DNA of 13,695 nucleotides from Candidatus Heimdallarchaeota archaeon (GTDB taxonomy: Archaea > Asgardarchaeota > Heimdallarchaeia > JABLTI01). Shown here one piece after another: positions 6,950-13,695 of the stretch (the stretch's first letter is position 1; every line of letters starts with the position of its first letter). The translations under genes and the position numbers were made by a program. Under the pieces are notes generated by a model. The model was not told the DNA's origin and ran no database searches. It saw only the letters and a list, made by a program, of their open reading frames with translations. The stretch covers positions 1-13,695 of the forward strand of contig JAGMDP010000127.1 in the NCBI GenBank assembly GCA_023128635.1, read 5' to 3'.

Positions 6950-9097
6950 TTGGTTAGTTACCTCTGCATTTCTGAAAAACCAACCGCAGCTAAGCGTCTT
7001 GCAACTGCACTTGATCAGCAAGGCAAACCAAAGAAGCTTCCAAATCCCAGGAACTTTGCAAAAGTTCCAGTTTATGAATGCCGAAGAAATGGCGATACTA
7101 TTTTTGTTATCCCAGCTTTAGGTCATCTTTTCTCCACAGTTGAAGACTCCGCAAGAGGGTGGCATTATCCTGCCTTTAGTTATAAATGGGTTCCATCTTA
7201 TATCGCCAACCCAAAACATGGTTCGAGACCTTTTATTGCAGCTTTCAAGAAGTATGGAAAAGATGTTGATGAAGTAATTGTTGCTACAGATTTCGACCTC
7301 GAAGGTGAGGTGATAGGTGCTTCTATAGCGAAATTCGCTTGTGATAGGCAATTAACTGATGTTAAGCGAATGAAATTTTCTACTCTTACAAAAGAGGATA
7401 TAGTTAATTCTTATGAGAATCTCCAACCCACTGTTGATATTAATCTAGCAAATGCTGGTTTTGCCCGCCATGAAATTGATTGGTTGTATGGTATTAATCT
7501 TACTCGAGCATTAACTCTCTCAATTAAACACTCGACTGGGAGATACAAATTGATTACGACAGGGAGAGTCCAAGGTCCTACTTTGAAATTCGTGGCAGAT
7601 AGGGAAAGAGATATCCAAACTTTTGTACCAATTCCTCGTTGGGTAATTGATGCTAAAATCATTCTTGAAGGGGAAGAAATCCCATTAGAGTTTAATAAGA
7701 AATTTGTTCCTACCTTTGCAGAAGCAGAAAAAATAGTTTCCGATGTATTAGATAGAGATGGGATAGTTAGTAAAATTAGTAGTAGAGAATTTAGTCAAAA
7801 TCCTCCTTTACCCTTTAATTTAGGATCTTTGCAATCAGAAGCATATCGATATTTTGGTTATTCTCCAAGCAGAACTTTACGAGCAGCAGAGTCATTATAC
7901 TTGAGTGCACTAATTTCTTACCCACGAACTAGCAGTCAACAATTCCCAGGATCAATTAATCTTAAAGCAATTCTAAAGAATCTAACTAAAAACGATTTGT
8001 ACAGAATAAGAGCTAATAAATTGTTAGCAATTCCTAAACTTAAACCAACAAAAGGTAAGAAGAGAGATCCAGCTCATCCACCAATTCATCCAACTGGAAA
8101 AAAGGCACCAGCAAGTTTTGGTGGTGATGCAAACAATGTTTTCAAATTAATTACTTGTCGTTTTCTAGCTATTTTTGGTCCCCCAGCGGTTAAGAAAAGC
8201 CTTCGTCTTGATATTGATGTTAATAAGCAGATTTTCTTCTTACGAGGAATGAAGGTTTTGAAAAAGGGTTGGTTGGAGTATTATGCTCCTTTTGGTAAAG
8301 TAGACGAAATCGAATTACCGGATCTTGCTGAGGGAGATAAAGTTAATATCTCAAGTATAGTTCACAAGCAAAGCTATACTCAACCTCCAGCTCGATATAA
8401 TCCAAATTCACTTTTGAAGAAAATGGAGGAGGAAGAACTTGGTACTAAAGCTACCAGAGCTAGTATAATAGATATTCTTTATTCTCGAGGTTATATTGAA
8501 GATGATAGTATTAATGCAACTGATTTAGGATTCGCCGTTATTGATACTTTAGAGAAGAACAGCCCGGATATTATCTCAGTGGAACTGACTAGAAACTTGG
8601 AAAAAGAAATGGAACACATTACTACTGGGGATAAAAAAAGAGAAATTGTATTAATGGAATCAATAAAGCAATTGAAGAAAATACTCGAGAATTTCTATGA
8701 AAAGGAAAAAATAATTGGAGTAACATTGCAGGAGCAAGTACAAAACCTAAAACAAAGGCAGCGAATGCTTGGTCTATGTCCTGTCTGTAAACAAGGTGAT
8801 TTGATTATTACTCGTTCTATTAGAACAAAGAAGCGATTTGTGGGTTGCACAGGATATTACAAGAAACTCTGTTCTTGGAGTGCACCTATTCCCCAAGCGG
8901 GTTACGCTTCCCCTACTAAAAATACTTGTAAGCATTGTGGCTTCCCAATGTTAACAATTCGCAAGAAAGGTAAGCGTCCGTATACTATCTGCCCTAACTG
9001 GCTGAATTGTTCAGGCACCCCAAAGGAAGTGTTAGATAATTATCAGAATAACAAAGCAGAAGCTTTGGAAAGCGTAATTGAGGATTCGGAGGAATAA
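6950..9097 (+). CDS. topA: Archaeal DNA topoisomerase I (type IA)
   Basis: The enzyme relaxes negatively supercoiled DNA by passing a strand through a transient break. The 715-residue product is complete. The TOPRIM domain has Glu9 in ISEKPTAAK and the acidic set Asp114, Asp116, Glu118, Glu120 in ATDFDLEGE. The catalytic tyrosine is Tyr324 in LISYPRTSS. The C-terminus carries two zinc ribbons: Cys610/613 with Cys633/641, and Cys660/663 with Cys681/687. It is a standard topoisomerase, without a helicase domain, so not reverse gyrase. The start is read as TTG at 6950, because homologues begin near the V-S-Y-L-C-I-S-E-K strand and no in-frame ATG precedes it; GGATGGA at 6938-6944 is a fair ribosome-binding site. 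The ATG at 6940 is out of frame. The next gene starts 4 bases after its stop. Confidence 0.95.
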   Translation: MVSYLCISEKPTAAKRLATALDQQGKPKKLPNPRNFAKVPVYECRRNGDTIFVIPALGHLFSTVEDSARGWHYPAFSYKWVPSYIANPKHGSRPFIAAFKKYGKDVDEVIVATDFDLEGEVIGASIAKFACDRQLTDVKRMKFSTLTKEDIVNSYENLQPTVDINLANAGFARHEIDWLYGINLTRALTLSIKHSTGRYKLITTGRVQGPTLKFVADRERDIQTFVPIPRWVIDAKIILEGEEIPLEFNKKFVPTFAEAEKIVSDVLDRDGIVSKISSREFSQNPPLPFNLGSLQSEAYRYFGYSPSRTLRAAESLYLSALISYPRTSSQQFPGSINLKAILKNLTKNDLYRIRANKLLAIPKLKPTKGKKRDPAHPPIHPTGKKAPASFGGDANNVFKLITCRFLAIFGPPAVKKSLRLDIDVNKQIFFLRGMKVLKKGWLEYYAPFGKVDEIELPDLAEGDKVNISSIVHKQSYTQPPARYNPNSLLKKMEEEELGTKATRASIIDILYSRGYIEDDSINATDLGFAVIDTLEKNSPDIISVELTRNLEKEMEHITTGDKKREIVLMESIKQLKKILENFYEKEKIIGVTLQEQVQNLKQRQRMLGLCPVCKQGDLIITRSIRTKKRFVGCTGYYKKLCSWSAPIPQAGYASPTKNTCKHCGFPMLTIRKKGKRPYTICPNWLNCSGTPKEVLDNYQNNKAEALESVIEDSEE

Positions 9098-9101
9098 GAA
9101 A

Positions 9102-9326
9102 ATGGCTCAGTGTCTTGTATGCAAATCAACTATTGAGAAAGGACAGTATTGTGATGCCCATCTTATTGCGAAGAAGAATCTAGAAGAAAAATACAAAGAT
9201 TGGCAAACCGCTTTTGGAAAACTTGCCAGGAAAGAATATCTTACACGAATGGCTAATGATCAAGATATCCCTATTGGAGATTGGGCTCGAGAAGTTGCTA
9301 ATTACTTGTTGAAAAAAGAGAAATAA
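9102..9326 (+). CDS. Small zinc-finger protein coupled to topA
   Basis: I do not recognise a named family. The 74-residue product begins with one zinc-finger-like set, Cys4/Cys7 and Cys17/His20 (C-x2-C-x9-C-x2-H), and continues as charged, probably helical sequence ending in KKEK. No membrane segment or signal peptide is present. The start is the ATG at 9102, 9 bases behind a perfect GGAGG (9088-9092) inside the end of topA; the frame is open upstream to ATG 9078, but that would lack a ribosome-binding site and overlap topA by 20 bases. The 4-base gap suggests translational coupling with topoisomerase I. A function next to the enzyme, such as an accessory or nucleic-acid-binding factor, is inferred from position only. 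Confidence 0.75.
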   Translation: MAQCLVCKSTIEKGQYCDAHLIAKKNLEEKYKDWQTAFGKLARKEYLTRMANDQDIPIGDWAREVANYLLKKEK

Positions 9327-9359
9327 ATGAAAGAATAAAATAATCTGAGGTAGACTCTA

Positions 9360-10331
9360 TTGAATAAAATACTTGGATTCGGACAGGTACTTTGGGATTT
9401 ATCGGTTTTTGTAGATTACCAATTCATTAAGAAATTAAACATAGAAGTGGGAGGACACAGAATAGTCGATCTGGAAACCATTAATAAAATTCTTATAAAA
9501 CTGAAAGACCAGAAAAAAGAGATTATTAAGAATTCAGGGGGGAGTTGTGCAAATGTTATGTCGAATATGGCAAAATTGGGTTCACAGACTGCTTTTTGTG
9601 GGAAGCACGGAGATGATGCAGATGGCTGGAAATATATGAATATACTTTCCAATGAAGGTGTGAAAACACATAGTATTGTTGATAAGGAAAACTCAACAGG
9701 ACAATTACTTTCACTCATCACACCTGATAAAGACCGAACCTTCATTGTGTATCGTGGCGCATCAGAAGTTTTACTTCCGAATCTTGTTGATAAAGAACTA
9801 CTTCATATGTCAGATGTTGTTCACGTTGAAGGTTACTTGATTATTAACTCTGATGAAGCACTTTGGAAGATTTTCGAGGAAGCAAACAAAGTAACTTTTG
9901 ACTTAGCAGCTTATGCTATAATCGAGAACACACGACCAGTTCTACAAAAAATGATGAAGAAACATCCACCCTTAATTCTATTTTCTAATTTAAGTGAAGG
10001 TCAAGCATTTACGCAAAAGGAGAATCCAGAAGATATTCTGGATGCAATGTTGGAGTTCTCTGAGAATACTGTTTTAACACTGGGTGAAAAAGGTGTCATG
10101 ATTAAGAAAGCAAATGGCGAGCAACATTTCGAACCCGCAATTAAAACAATTACTATGGATACAACAGGTGCTGGAGACTCGTTTTCTGCAGGTTTTCTAC
10201 ATGAGTTCTTTAAGAATTGTGATATTAAGAAAGCGTCAAAACTAGGAGTTAGAACTGCTAGTGCAACAATTAGTAAACTTGGGGCTCGTTCATTTCATCC
10301 GAGACAATTGAAAGAGATTGCTACACAATAA
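9360..10331 (+). CDS. PfkB/ribokinase-family sugar or nucleoside kinase
   Basis: The product phosphorylates a hydroxymethyl group on a sugar or nucleoside using ATP. In its 323 residues, the substrate-binding NSGGSCANVMSN (58-69) resembles the GGSxxN signature, and the C-terminal PfkB motif DTTGAGDSFSAGF starts at Asp267, with Asp273 as catalytic base and the GAG anion hole. The GGS-type N-terminal signature is shared by adenosine-kinase-like members, but the substrate cannot be fixed. The start is TTG at 9360 with GAGG (9347-9350) upstream; no ATG start fits the conserved first strand. It follows the small zinc protein by 33 bases, so topA, zinc protein and kinase are probably co-transcribed. 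Its stop is 3 bases from the stop of the convergent acetyltransferase gene. Confidence 0.88.
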   Translation: MNKILGFGQVLWDLSVFVDYQFIKKLNIEVGGHRIVDLETINKILIKLKDQKKEIIKNSGGSCANVMSNMAKLGSQTAFCGKHGDDADGWKYMNILSNEGVKTHSIVDKENSTGQLLSLITPDKDRTFIVYRGASEVLLPNLVDKELLHMSDVVHVEGYLIINSDEALWKIFEEANKVTFDLAAYAIIENTRPVLQKMMKKHPPLILFSNLSEGQAFTQKENPEDILDAMLEFSENTVLTLGEKGVMIKKANGEQHFEPAIKTITMDTTGAGDSFSAGFLHEFFKNCDIKKASKLGVRTASATISKLGARSFHPRQLKEIATQ

Positions 10332-10334
10332 TTA

Positions 10335-10790
10335 TCATACTTGTAATGTCATAACAGTAGCCTTTTCATCGCAAAGAGATACGAATTCAATTGAGGTTTT
10401 TACAATAGCTGGTACTTGGGAGCGTTCTATTGTGGAAAAGCCCATTTTTTTGAAAAAGGGTTCAGCAGAACCTGTTAGTAAATATATTTGTTCAACTCCG
10501 ATTAATTTCGCATATGCAACTATTGCTAGAGTCAATTGCTTACCGTAGCTTTTACCTTGATGATCAGGATGTATTGCTGCGGATCTAAGCAAAGCATATA
10601 CCTCATACTTTTCTAAACCCACACAGCCAACGAGTTCTTCTTCTGAATCAGTTTGTCGTATCAAAAGAAGGAAATTATCAATAGTCTCTTCCACCCCTTC
10701 AATAGGAAGATTAACAAGTTTTAGTAAAGAGTAAATATCTTCAAGATTAGATGCTTTTGCTCCTTCAATTCTTATGGTTGCTTTTGGCAT
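10335..10790 (-). CDS. GNAT acetyltransferase, ArsN2-like
   Basis: The 151-residue product has the GNAT fold. The pattern VYALLRSAAIHPDHQGKSYG (64-83), then YLLTGSAEPFFKKMGF (103-118), then a tail with R..VPAIVKTSIEF and a C near the end, matches the group that contains ArsN2 and N-acetylglutamate-synthase-like proteins. In the acetyl-CoA pyrophosphate loop (Q/R-x-x-G-x-G/A) the first glycine is Ser81. The ArsN2 label is by similarity; no arsenic genes are near, so the substrate is open (amino acid, arylamine or organoarsenical). The start ATG is the complement of 10788-10790, with only a weak GGA upstream. It lies 37 bases downstream of the tRNA-Ala on the same strand, so read-through from the tRNA promoter is possible. 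Confidence 0.8.
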   Translation of the reverse strand: MPKATIRIEGAKASNLEDIYSLLKLVNLPIEGVEETIDNFLLLIRQTDSEEELVGCVGLEKYEVYALLRSAAIHPDHQGKSYGKQLTLAIVAYAKLIGVEQIYLLTGSAEPFFKKMGFSTIERSQVPAIVKTSIEFVSLCDEKATVMTLQV

Positions 10791-10827
10791 AGTTTTCCAA
10801 CAACTTGGTTCTATTAAGGATAATTAA

Positions 10828-10904
10828 TGGTGGACCGGGCGGAATTTGAATCCGCGGCCTCCTGAATGCGAATCAGACGATCTACCAGACTGTTCTACCG
10901 GCCC
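10828..10904 (-). tRNA. tRNA-Ala (anticodon CGC), CCA encoded
   Basis: The complement folds into a 74-base cloverleaf from G1 at 10904 to the discriminator A at 10831, with CCA encoded at 10830-10828. The acceptor stem GGGCCGG/CCGGTCC contains the G3:U70 wobble that defines alanine tRNAs. The anticodon loop TTCGCAT gives anticodon CGC for codon GCG; the anticodon stem closes with one T:G pair. The T arm GCGGA-TTCAAAT-TCCGC is perfect and the variable loop is AGGCC. The D arm is GAAC...GATC, which pairs except for an A12:A23 mismatch. No intron is present. The call is firm; the D-stem mismatch is discussed as a finding. Confidence 0.93.
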
Positions 10905-10938
10905 ATTTTTGTATCTCTATTTGAAAGAAAGCATTTTT

Positions 10939-10946
10939 TCTTTTAA
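10939..10946 (-). promoter_or_regulatory. Possible TATA box of the tRNA-Ala gene
   Basis: On the minus strand TTAAAAGA lies 35-42 bases before the first base of the tRNA. It would place transcription start about 10 bases upstream of the mature 5' end. The surrounding A/T-rich sequence offers other choices, so this is tentative. Confidence 0.3.
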
Positions 10947-11011
10947 TGATTTTTGGTATGTTCAACATAAAAAATGTCCTTCTTTAGGGGTCACCAATAC
11001 TAATAAAAAGT

Positions 11012-11031
11012 ATATCCGATTTATCAGATAT
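11012..11031. promoter_or_regulatory. 20-base imperfect dyad upstream of the wHTH/coiled-coil gene
   Basis: The halves ATATCCGATT and TATCAGATAT are related by dyad symmetry: 8 of the 10 base pairs match, including the outer five. The dyad overlaps the end of an AT-rich TATA-like stretch (11002-11015) and ends 62 bases before the ATG at 11094. This is a good position for an operator of the winged-helix protein encoded downstream, that is, for autoregulation, but the link is inferred. Confidence 0.4.
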
Positions 11032-11062
11032 GTATTAATTAGCAATTTTACCGAAAAAATCG

Positions 11063-11070
11063 TATAAAAT
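11063..11070 (+). promoter_or_regulatory. TATA-like box of the wHTH/coiled-coil gene
   Basis: TATAAAAT is centred about 27 bases before the ATG at 11094. At normal archaeal spacing the transcript would begin at or near the start codon, giving a leaderless mRNA. A GAGGGTG at 11082-11088 also looks like a ribosome-binding site and would instead need an upstream start, such as one from the stretch near 11002-11015. The sequence does not decide between the two. Confidence 0.45.
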
Positions 11071-11093
11071 CCACTGTAATAGAGGGTGCTAAA

Positions 11094-13695
11094 ATGGCAA
11101 TTAAGGAAGCGAAGAATCTTGAATTATTGCCTCGCTTATCTGCAAATGAGAAGAGAGTTTTTACCGCTCTAACGAAGTATGGGGTTGGTACTGCTCTTGA
11201 AATTGCTCAGCGAAGTAGTATTTCGAAAGGTAGGGTTCCTGCAGTGCTTGAAGCTATGGCTCAAAGGGGTTTTGTTATTCCTTTGAAGGCTGACGATGAA
11301 GGCAATCGTCGCTATGCTGCAGTTTTTCCCATTACCCGATTCATACAAATTATTGACAGGTTAATTTCATCACTAGAAGCACGTAAGAGTGAATGGGTTT
11401 CCACCACTCAAATTGTGTATGATTTCACTGCGAATGCTATCAGGAATGTCCGTGAAGCTAGTATGGATGAACGACAAAAACGTACTGATAGGTCAGAGGA
11501 AGACATCAAAGACATGGAAATGGCTATGGATGCTTCTTTCAGTGGTATTCTCGCTTCTGTGGAAATGGATTTGAAGGATTTAGGTAAAATTGCTCAAACT
11601 TCTAATGAATTCCTAACAGAATCCTCTATTCGTACAGATGAAACTTGTGCGAACATCAGTCGAACTTTGAAACCTTTGGGGAAAAGCTTCTCTGATGTCT
11701 TAGGAAAAGCTCAAGCAAACGTTTTTGATAAATTAGAAGAAACTGTTGATGCTCGTGTAAGTAATGTCATCGACTTTGAAACCAAAGCTCTTGGAGCTTT
11801 TGATGAGGTTTTAGATGCTTTCAAGGATTCACAAGATGCTTTTGAAGATATTATCTTTACTGTGTTAGATTCTGGTATTGCAGATTTAGAGAAAGTGACT
11901 AGACCAATTAACGAGCAAATCGAGGAAGCAATAAGTTCACTTACTGTTGCAGTTCGAGAAGCCTCAATTTACTTCCAAGCTGAAATATTACGTGTTCTTA
12001 TTGAACAAAAACGACCAATGATTACTTGCTTGGAGATATTACGACCAAAAACCACGAATATTATTGAGCGTTCTTATGTAACACAGAACGATATTATCAA
12101 TGAGCAATTCCAAGAAATAGCTGCTAATATGGAAAATCACACATCAATATTTAGTGAAGCACTTGAGCAGTTAGCCAAAGAGTTCAATAATAAAATCACT
12201 AACCTCATTGAACAAACAGATGCGGGTTTTGCAGCAGCAAAAGAGGAAATTATTCCCATTGAAACGAATTTCAAGGAAACTTCTCAAGCAAATCTTGAGG
12301 AGAAAAGCAAATTATTACACAATACTTCCAACAAGACTAGAGAAGTTCTTAATGAAATGATGGAACAATTCATTCTCATTCTTAACAGATCTGTAGCCCA
12401 ATATCAAATGGATTTAGGAGATATGGTTGCGAAACTTGAATCAGATTTTCTTAATAATGTAGAAAATCATGGAACAGGAATTCAGAATATAGTGAACTAC
12501 ATTAATGTTGCTTTGGTAACACCAATCCAGACTCTAATGAAAGATCTTGAAAAACTTAATGACCAAATCGAAAAGGAAGAAACAGAATTTTTTGTGAAAT
12601 TCGAGAAATCATTAACCGAGGATCTCCAACGCATAAGTCAAAACTTTGATAATGAAACAAAGAAGAAAGAAAATTCACTCGAAAAAGATGCAAGTCGAAT
12701 TATTGATAGATTTGACAAAGAAATAGATAATAATCATGATTTACTGAAAAGCAGACTTAATGCTAGCCAAAAGAAATTGCAATCTGTTTTCAAAGAATTC
12801 TCAAATCAACATACAAAAGAACTAAGGAACACTAGAAAAGAAGTCGATAATTTAACTCGAAAGCTTGAGAGGTGGAGAGGTGAAAGCGTAAATGTTCTCA
12901 CCCAACATGTTAATACAAGAGTAAATGAAAACATGAGTGTTCTCTCAAGAGAAATAAATGAAATTATTGGTAAAATTGAGAATAAAGGTCAAGTTTCAGA
13001 AGATGAGCTAATAAGACTCATTAAAGAATCCTATAATGATATTTCTGGTAGTTTCAAGGATTTTGGAAGCAATGTCACAAATCTTCTCAAAGATTCTCTT
13101 GACGATGTAGGTACTACTTTGAAAAAAGATAGTTTAACAATTAATAATCGTCTGGTTCATTTTAAGAAAGAACAAGATAAATTGATTGATGAAACAAAAG
13201 AACCCTCATTCAAGTTAATTGATGAAATCTCACATGATTACAATGATCTCTATAAGAAATTAGTTAAGAATATTGAACGATTCTTTAATGAAGAATTAGA
13301 CTCCTTTAAAAAGAGTAGAAGAGATGTTGGAAAATCACTTGAGGACATTCTTAATCGTCGTGGTTCACGAACTTCTAGAGAAATCACTTCTTTGAAGGAA
13401 GTTTTTGATAAGACTCGAGAGAACAGTGTCAAAAAGACTCAAAGTAGTTTTGAGGATATTGAGAAATCTGTTGCACGAGAGGCTTCTGAACTTATTGATC
13501 AGGAAAGAAACACCAGATCAACTATTATTAATCTCACTGAAAGAATAATTAACGATTTAACAAATAGTGTGAATTCCACAGCTGAAACTCTTCGAACAAG
13601 CTTGTGGGAAGGATCTGAATCAATTTTTGGACAAGCTGCAGCGGAAATCAATAAGCAAGAAATCGAACTGAATTCTATTAATGATAAGCAATTAG
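11094..13695 (+). CDS. TrmB-like winged-HTH protein with very long coiled-coil region, 3'-truncated by the window edge
   Basis: The frame runs from the ATG at 11094 to the window end without a stop, giving at least 867 residues. Residues 13-62 form a TrmB-like winged helix (SANEKRVFTALTKYG, then ALEIAQRSSISKGRVPAVLEAMAQRG), with a wing around 61-77 containing NRRYAAVFP, the usual lead-in to the TrmB dimerisation helix. The TrmB sugar-binding domain is not present. Instead, from about residue 85 the sequence is charged, heptad-rich and predicted helical. After residue 388 only two prolines occur (477 and 704). There is no membrane segment, signal peptide or ATPase motif, so it is not an SMC/Rad50 head. 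The product is a candidate DNA-binding filament, scaffold or giant regulator; the role is unknown. Divergent from tRNA-Ala. Confidence 0.85.
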   Translation, partial: MAIKEAKNLELLPRLSANEKRVFTALTKYGVGTALEIAQRSSISKGRVPAVLEAMAQRGFVIPLKADDEGNRRYAAVFPITRFIQIIDRLISSLEARKSEWVSTTQIVYDFTANAIRNVREASMDERQKRTDRSEEDIKDMEMAMDASFSGILASVEMDLKDLGKIAQTSNEFLTESSIRTDETCANISRTLKPLGKSFSDVLGKAQANVFDKLEETVDARVSNVIDFETKALGAFDEVLDAFKDSQDAFEDIIFTVLDSGIADLEKVTRPINEQIEEAISSLTVAVREASIYFQAEILRVLIEQKRPMITCLEILRPKTTNIIERSYVTQNDIINEQFQEIAANMENHTSIFSEALEQLAKEFNNKITNLIEQTDAGFAAAKEEIIPIETNFKETSQANLEEKSKLLHNTSNKTREVLNEMMEQFILILNRSVAQYQMDLGDMVAKLESDFLNNVENHGTGIQNIVNYINVALVTPIQTLMKDLEKLNDQIEKEETEFFVKFEKSLTEDLQRISQNFDNETKKKENSLEKDASRIIDRFDKEIDNNHDLLKSRLNASQKKLQSVFKEFSNQHTKELRNTRKEVDNLTRKLERWRGESVNVLTQHVNTRVNENMSVLSREINEIIGKIENKGQVSEDELIRLIKESYNDISGSFKDFGSNVTNLLKDSLDDVGTTLKKDSLTINNRLVHFKKEQDKLIDETKEPSFKLIDEISHDYNDLYKKLVKNIERFFNEELDSFKKSRRDVGKSLEDILNRRGSRTSREITSLKEVFDKTRENSVKKTQSSFEDIEKSVAREASELIDQERNTRSTIINLTERIINDLTNSVNSTAETLRTSLWEGSESIFGQAAAEINKQEIELNSINDKQL

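Noticed and set aside
9078..9101. Longer start of the small zinc protein at ATG 9078
   Set aside because: It overlaps topA, has no ribosome-binding site, and adds only a basic tail; ATG 9102 has a perfectly spaced GGAGG.
10441..10460. Hairpin-like CCCATTTTT...GAAAAAGGG with a T-run, about 110 bases past the PfkB kinase stop
   Set aside because: It lies within the conserved PFFKKMGF segment of the antisense acetyltransferase, and the stem has a mismatch, so it is most simply explained by coding constraint; a terminator role cannot be shown.
11094..13695. SMC/Rad50-type ATPase reading of the long coiled-coil protein
   Set aside because: There is no Walker A motif in the N-terminal region; the N-terminus is a winged helix.
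1..13695. CRISPR arrays, insertion sequences, integrases or phage genes
   Set aside because: No regularly spaced direct repeats, transposase-like products or attachment-site duplications beside the tRNA were seen.

Overview
The window looks archaeal and most likely comes from an AT-rich, anaerobic Asgard-type (Promethearchaeota) or similar lineage. The archaeal signs are an NMD3-type ribosome export/60S factor homologue, an archaeal topoisomerase IA with C-terminal zinc ribbons, a ferredoxin-dependent indolepyruvate oxidoreductase (IorA/IorB), TATA-like elements with T-run terminators instead of bacterial -35/-10 promoters, and TTG starts. Assignment to Asgard archaea specifically is inference, resting on the eukaryote-like cross-brace zinc protein, the very long coiled-coil protein and the base composition. 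A phylogeny of topA or iorA would settle it.

Layout from left to right. Bases 1-825 hold the 3' part of an NMD3-like gene that starts outside the window. Then comes iorA-iorB (935-3479), a tight two-gene operon for CoA-dependent oxidative decarboxylation of aryl-pyruvates, behind a promoter whose TATA-like box sits inside an inverted repeat. An HxxxD acyltransferase of the condensation/PapA type (3537-4829) and an FMN-binding NimA/PNPOx-like protein (4875-5366) follow on the same strand. On the minus strand are an Ldh2/malate-dehydrogenase-family oxidoreductase (6755-5667) and, 46 bases downstream, a small zinc-binding protein with one C-terminal membrane helix (5620-5363). The latter overlaps the PNPOx-like gene tail to tail by 4 bases. 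A 194-base divergent region separates the dehydrogenase from a plus-strand cluster: topA (TTG start), a 74-residue zinc protein 4 bases behind it, and a PfkB-family kinase (TTG start). A minus-strand GNAT acetyltransferase faces the kinase, with stops 3 bases apart, and behind it lies a tRNA-Ala(CGC) with encoded CCA. The last 2.6 kb is the open 5' part of a very large gene. Its product has a TrmB-like winged helix-turn-helix at the N-terminus followed by at least about 780 residues of nearly proline-free helical, coiled-coil-like sequence, and it runs off the right edge.

The genes do not form one pathway. The window mixes information processing (NMD3, topoisomerase, tRNA) with peptide/amino-acid fermentation (IorAB, possibly the 2-hydroxyacid dehydrogenase) and several proteins of unknown role. 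The most promising candidates for something undescribed are the DNA-binding/coiled-coil giant with its dyad upstream, the tail-anchored cross-brace zinc protein, the small zinc protein coupled to topA, and an IorA whose first iron-sulfur motif lacks one cysteine. No CRISPR array, insertion sequence, integrase or replication origin was seen, and no stretch longer than 300 bases lacks a gene.
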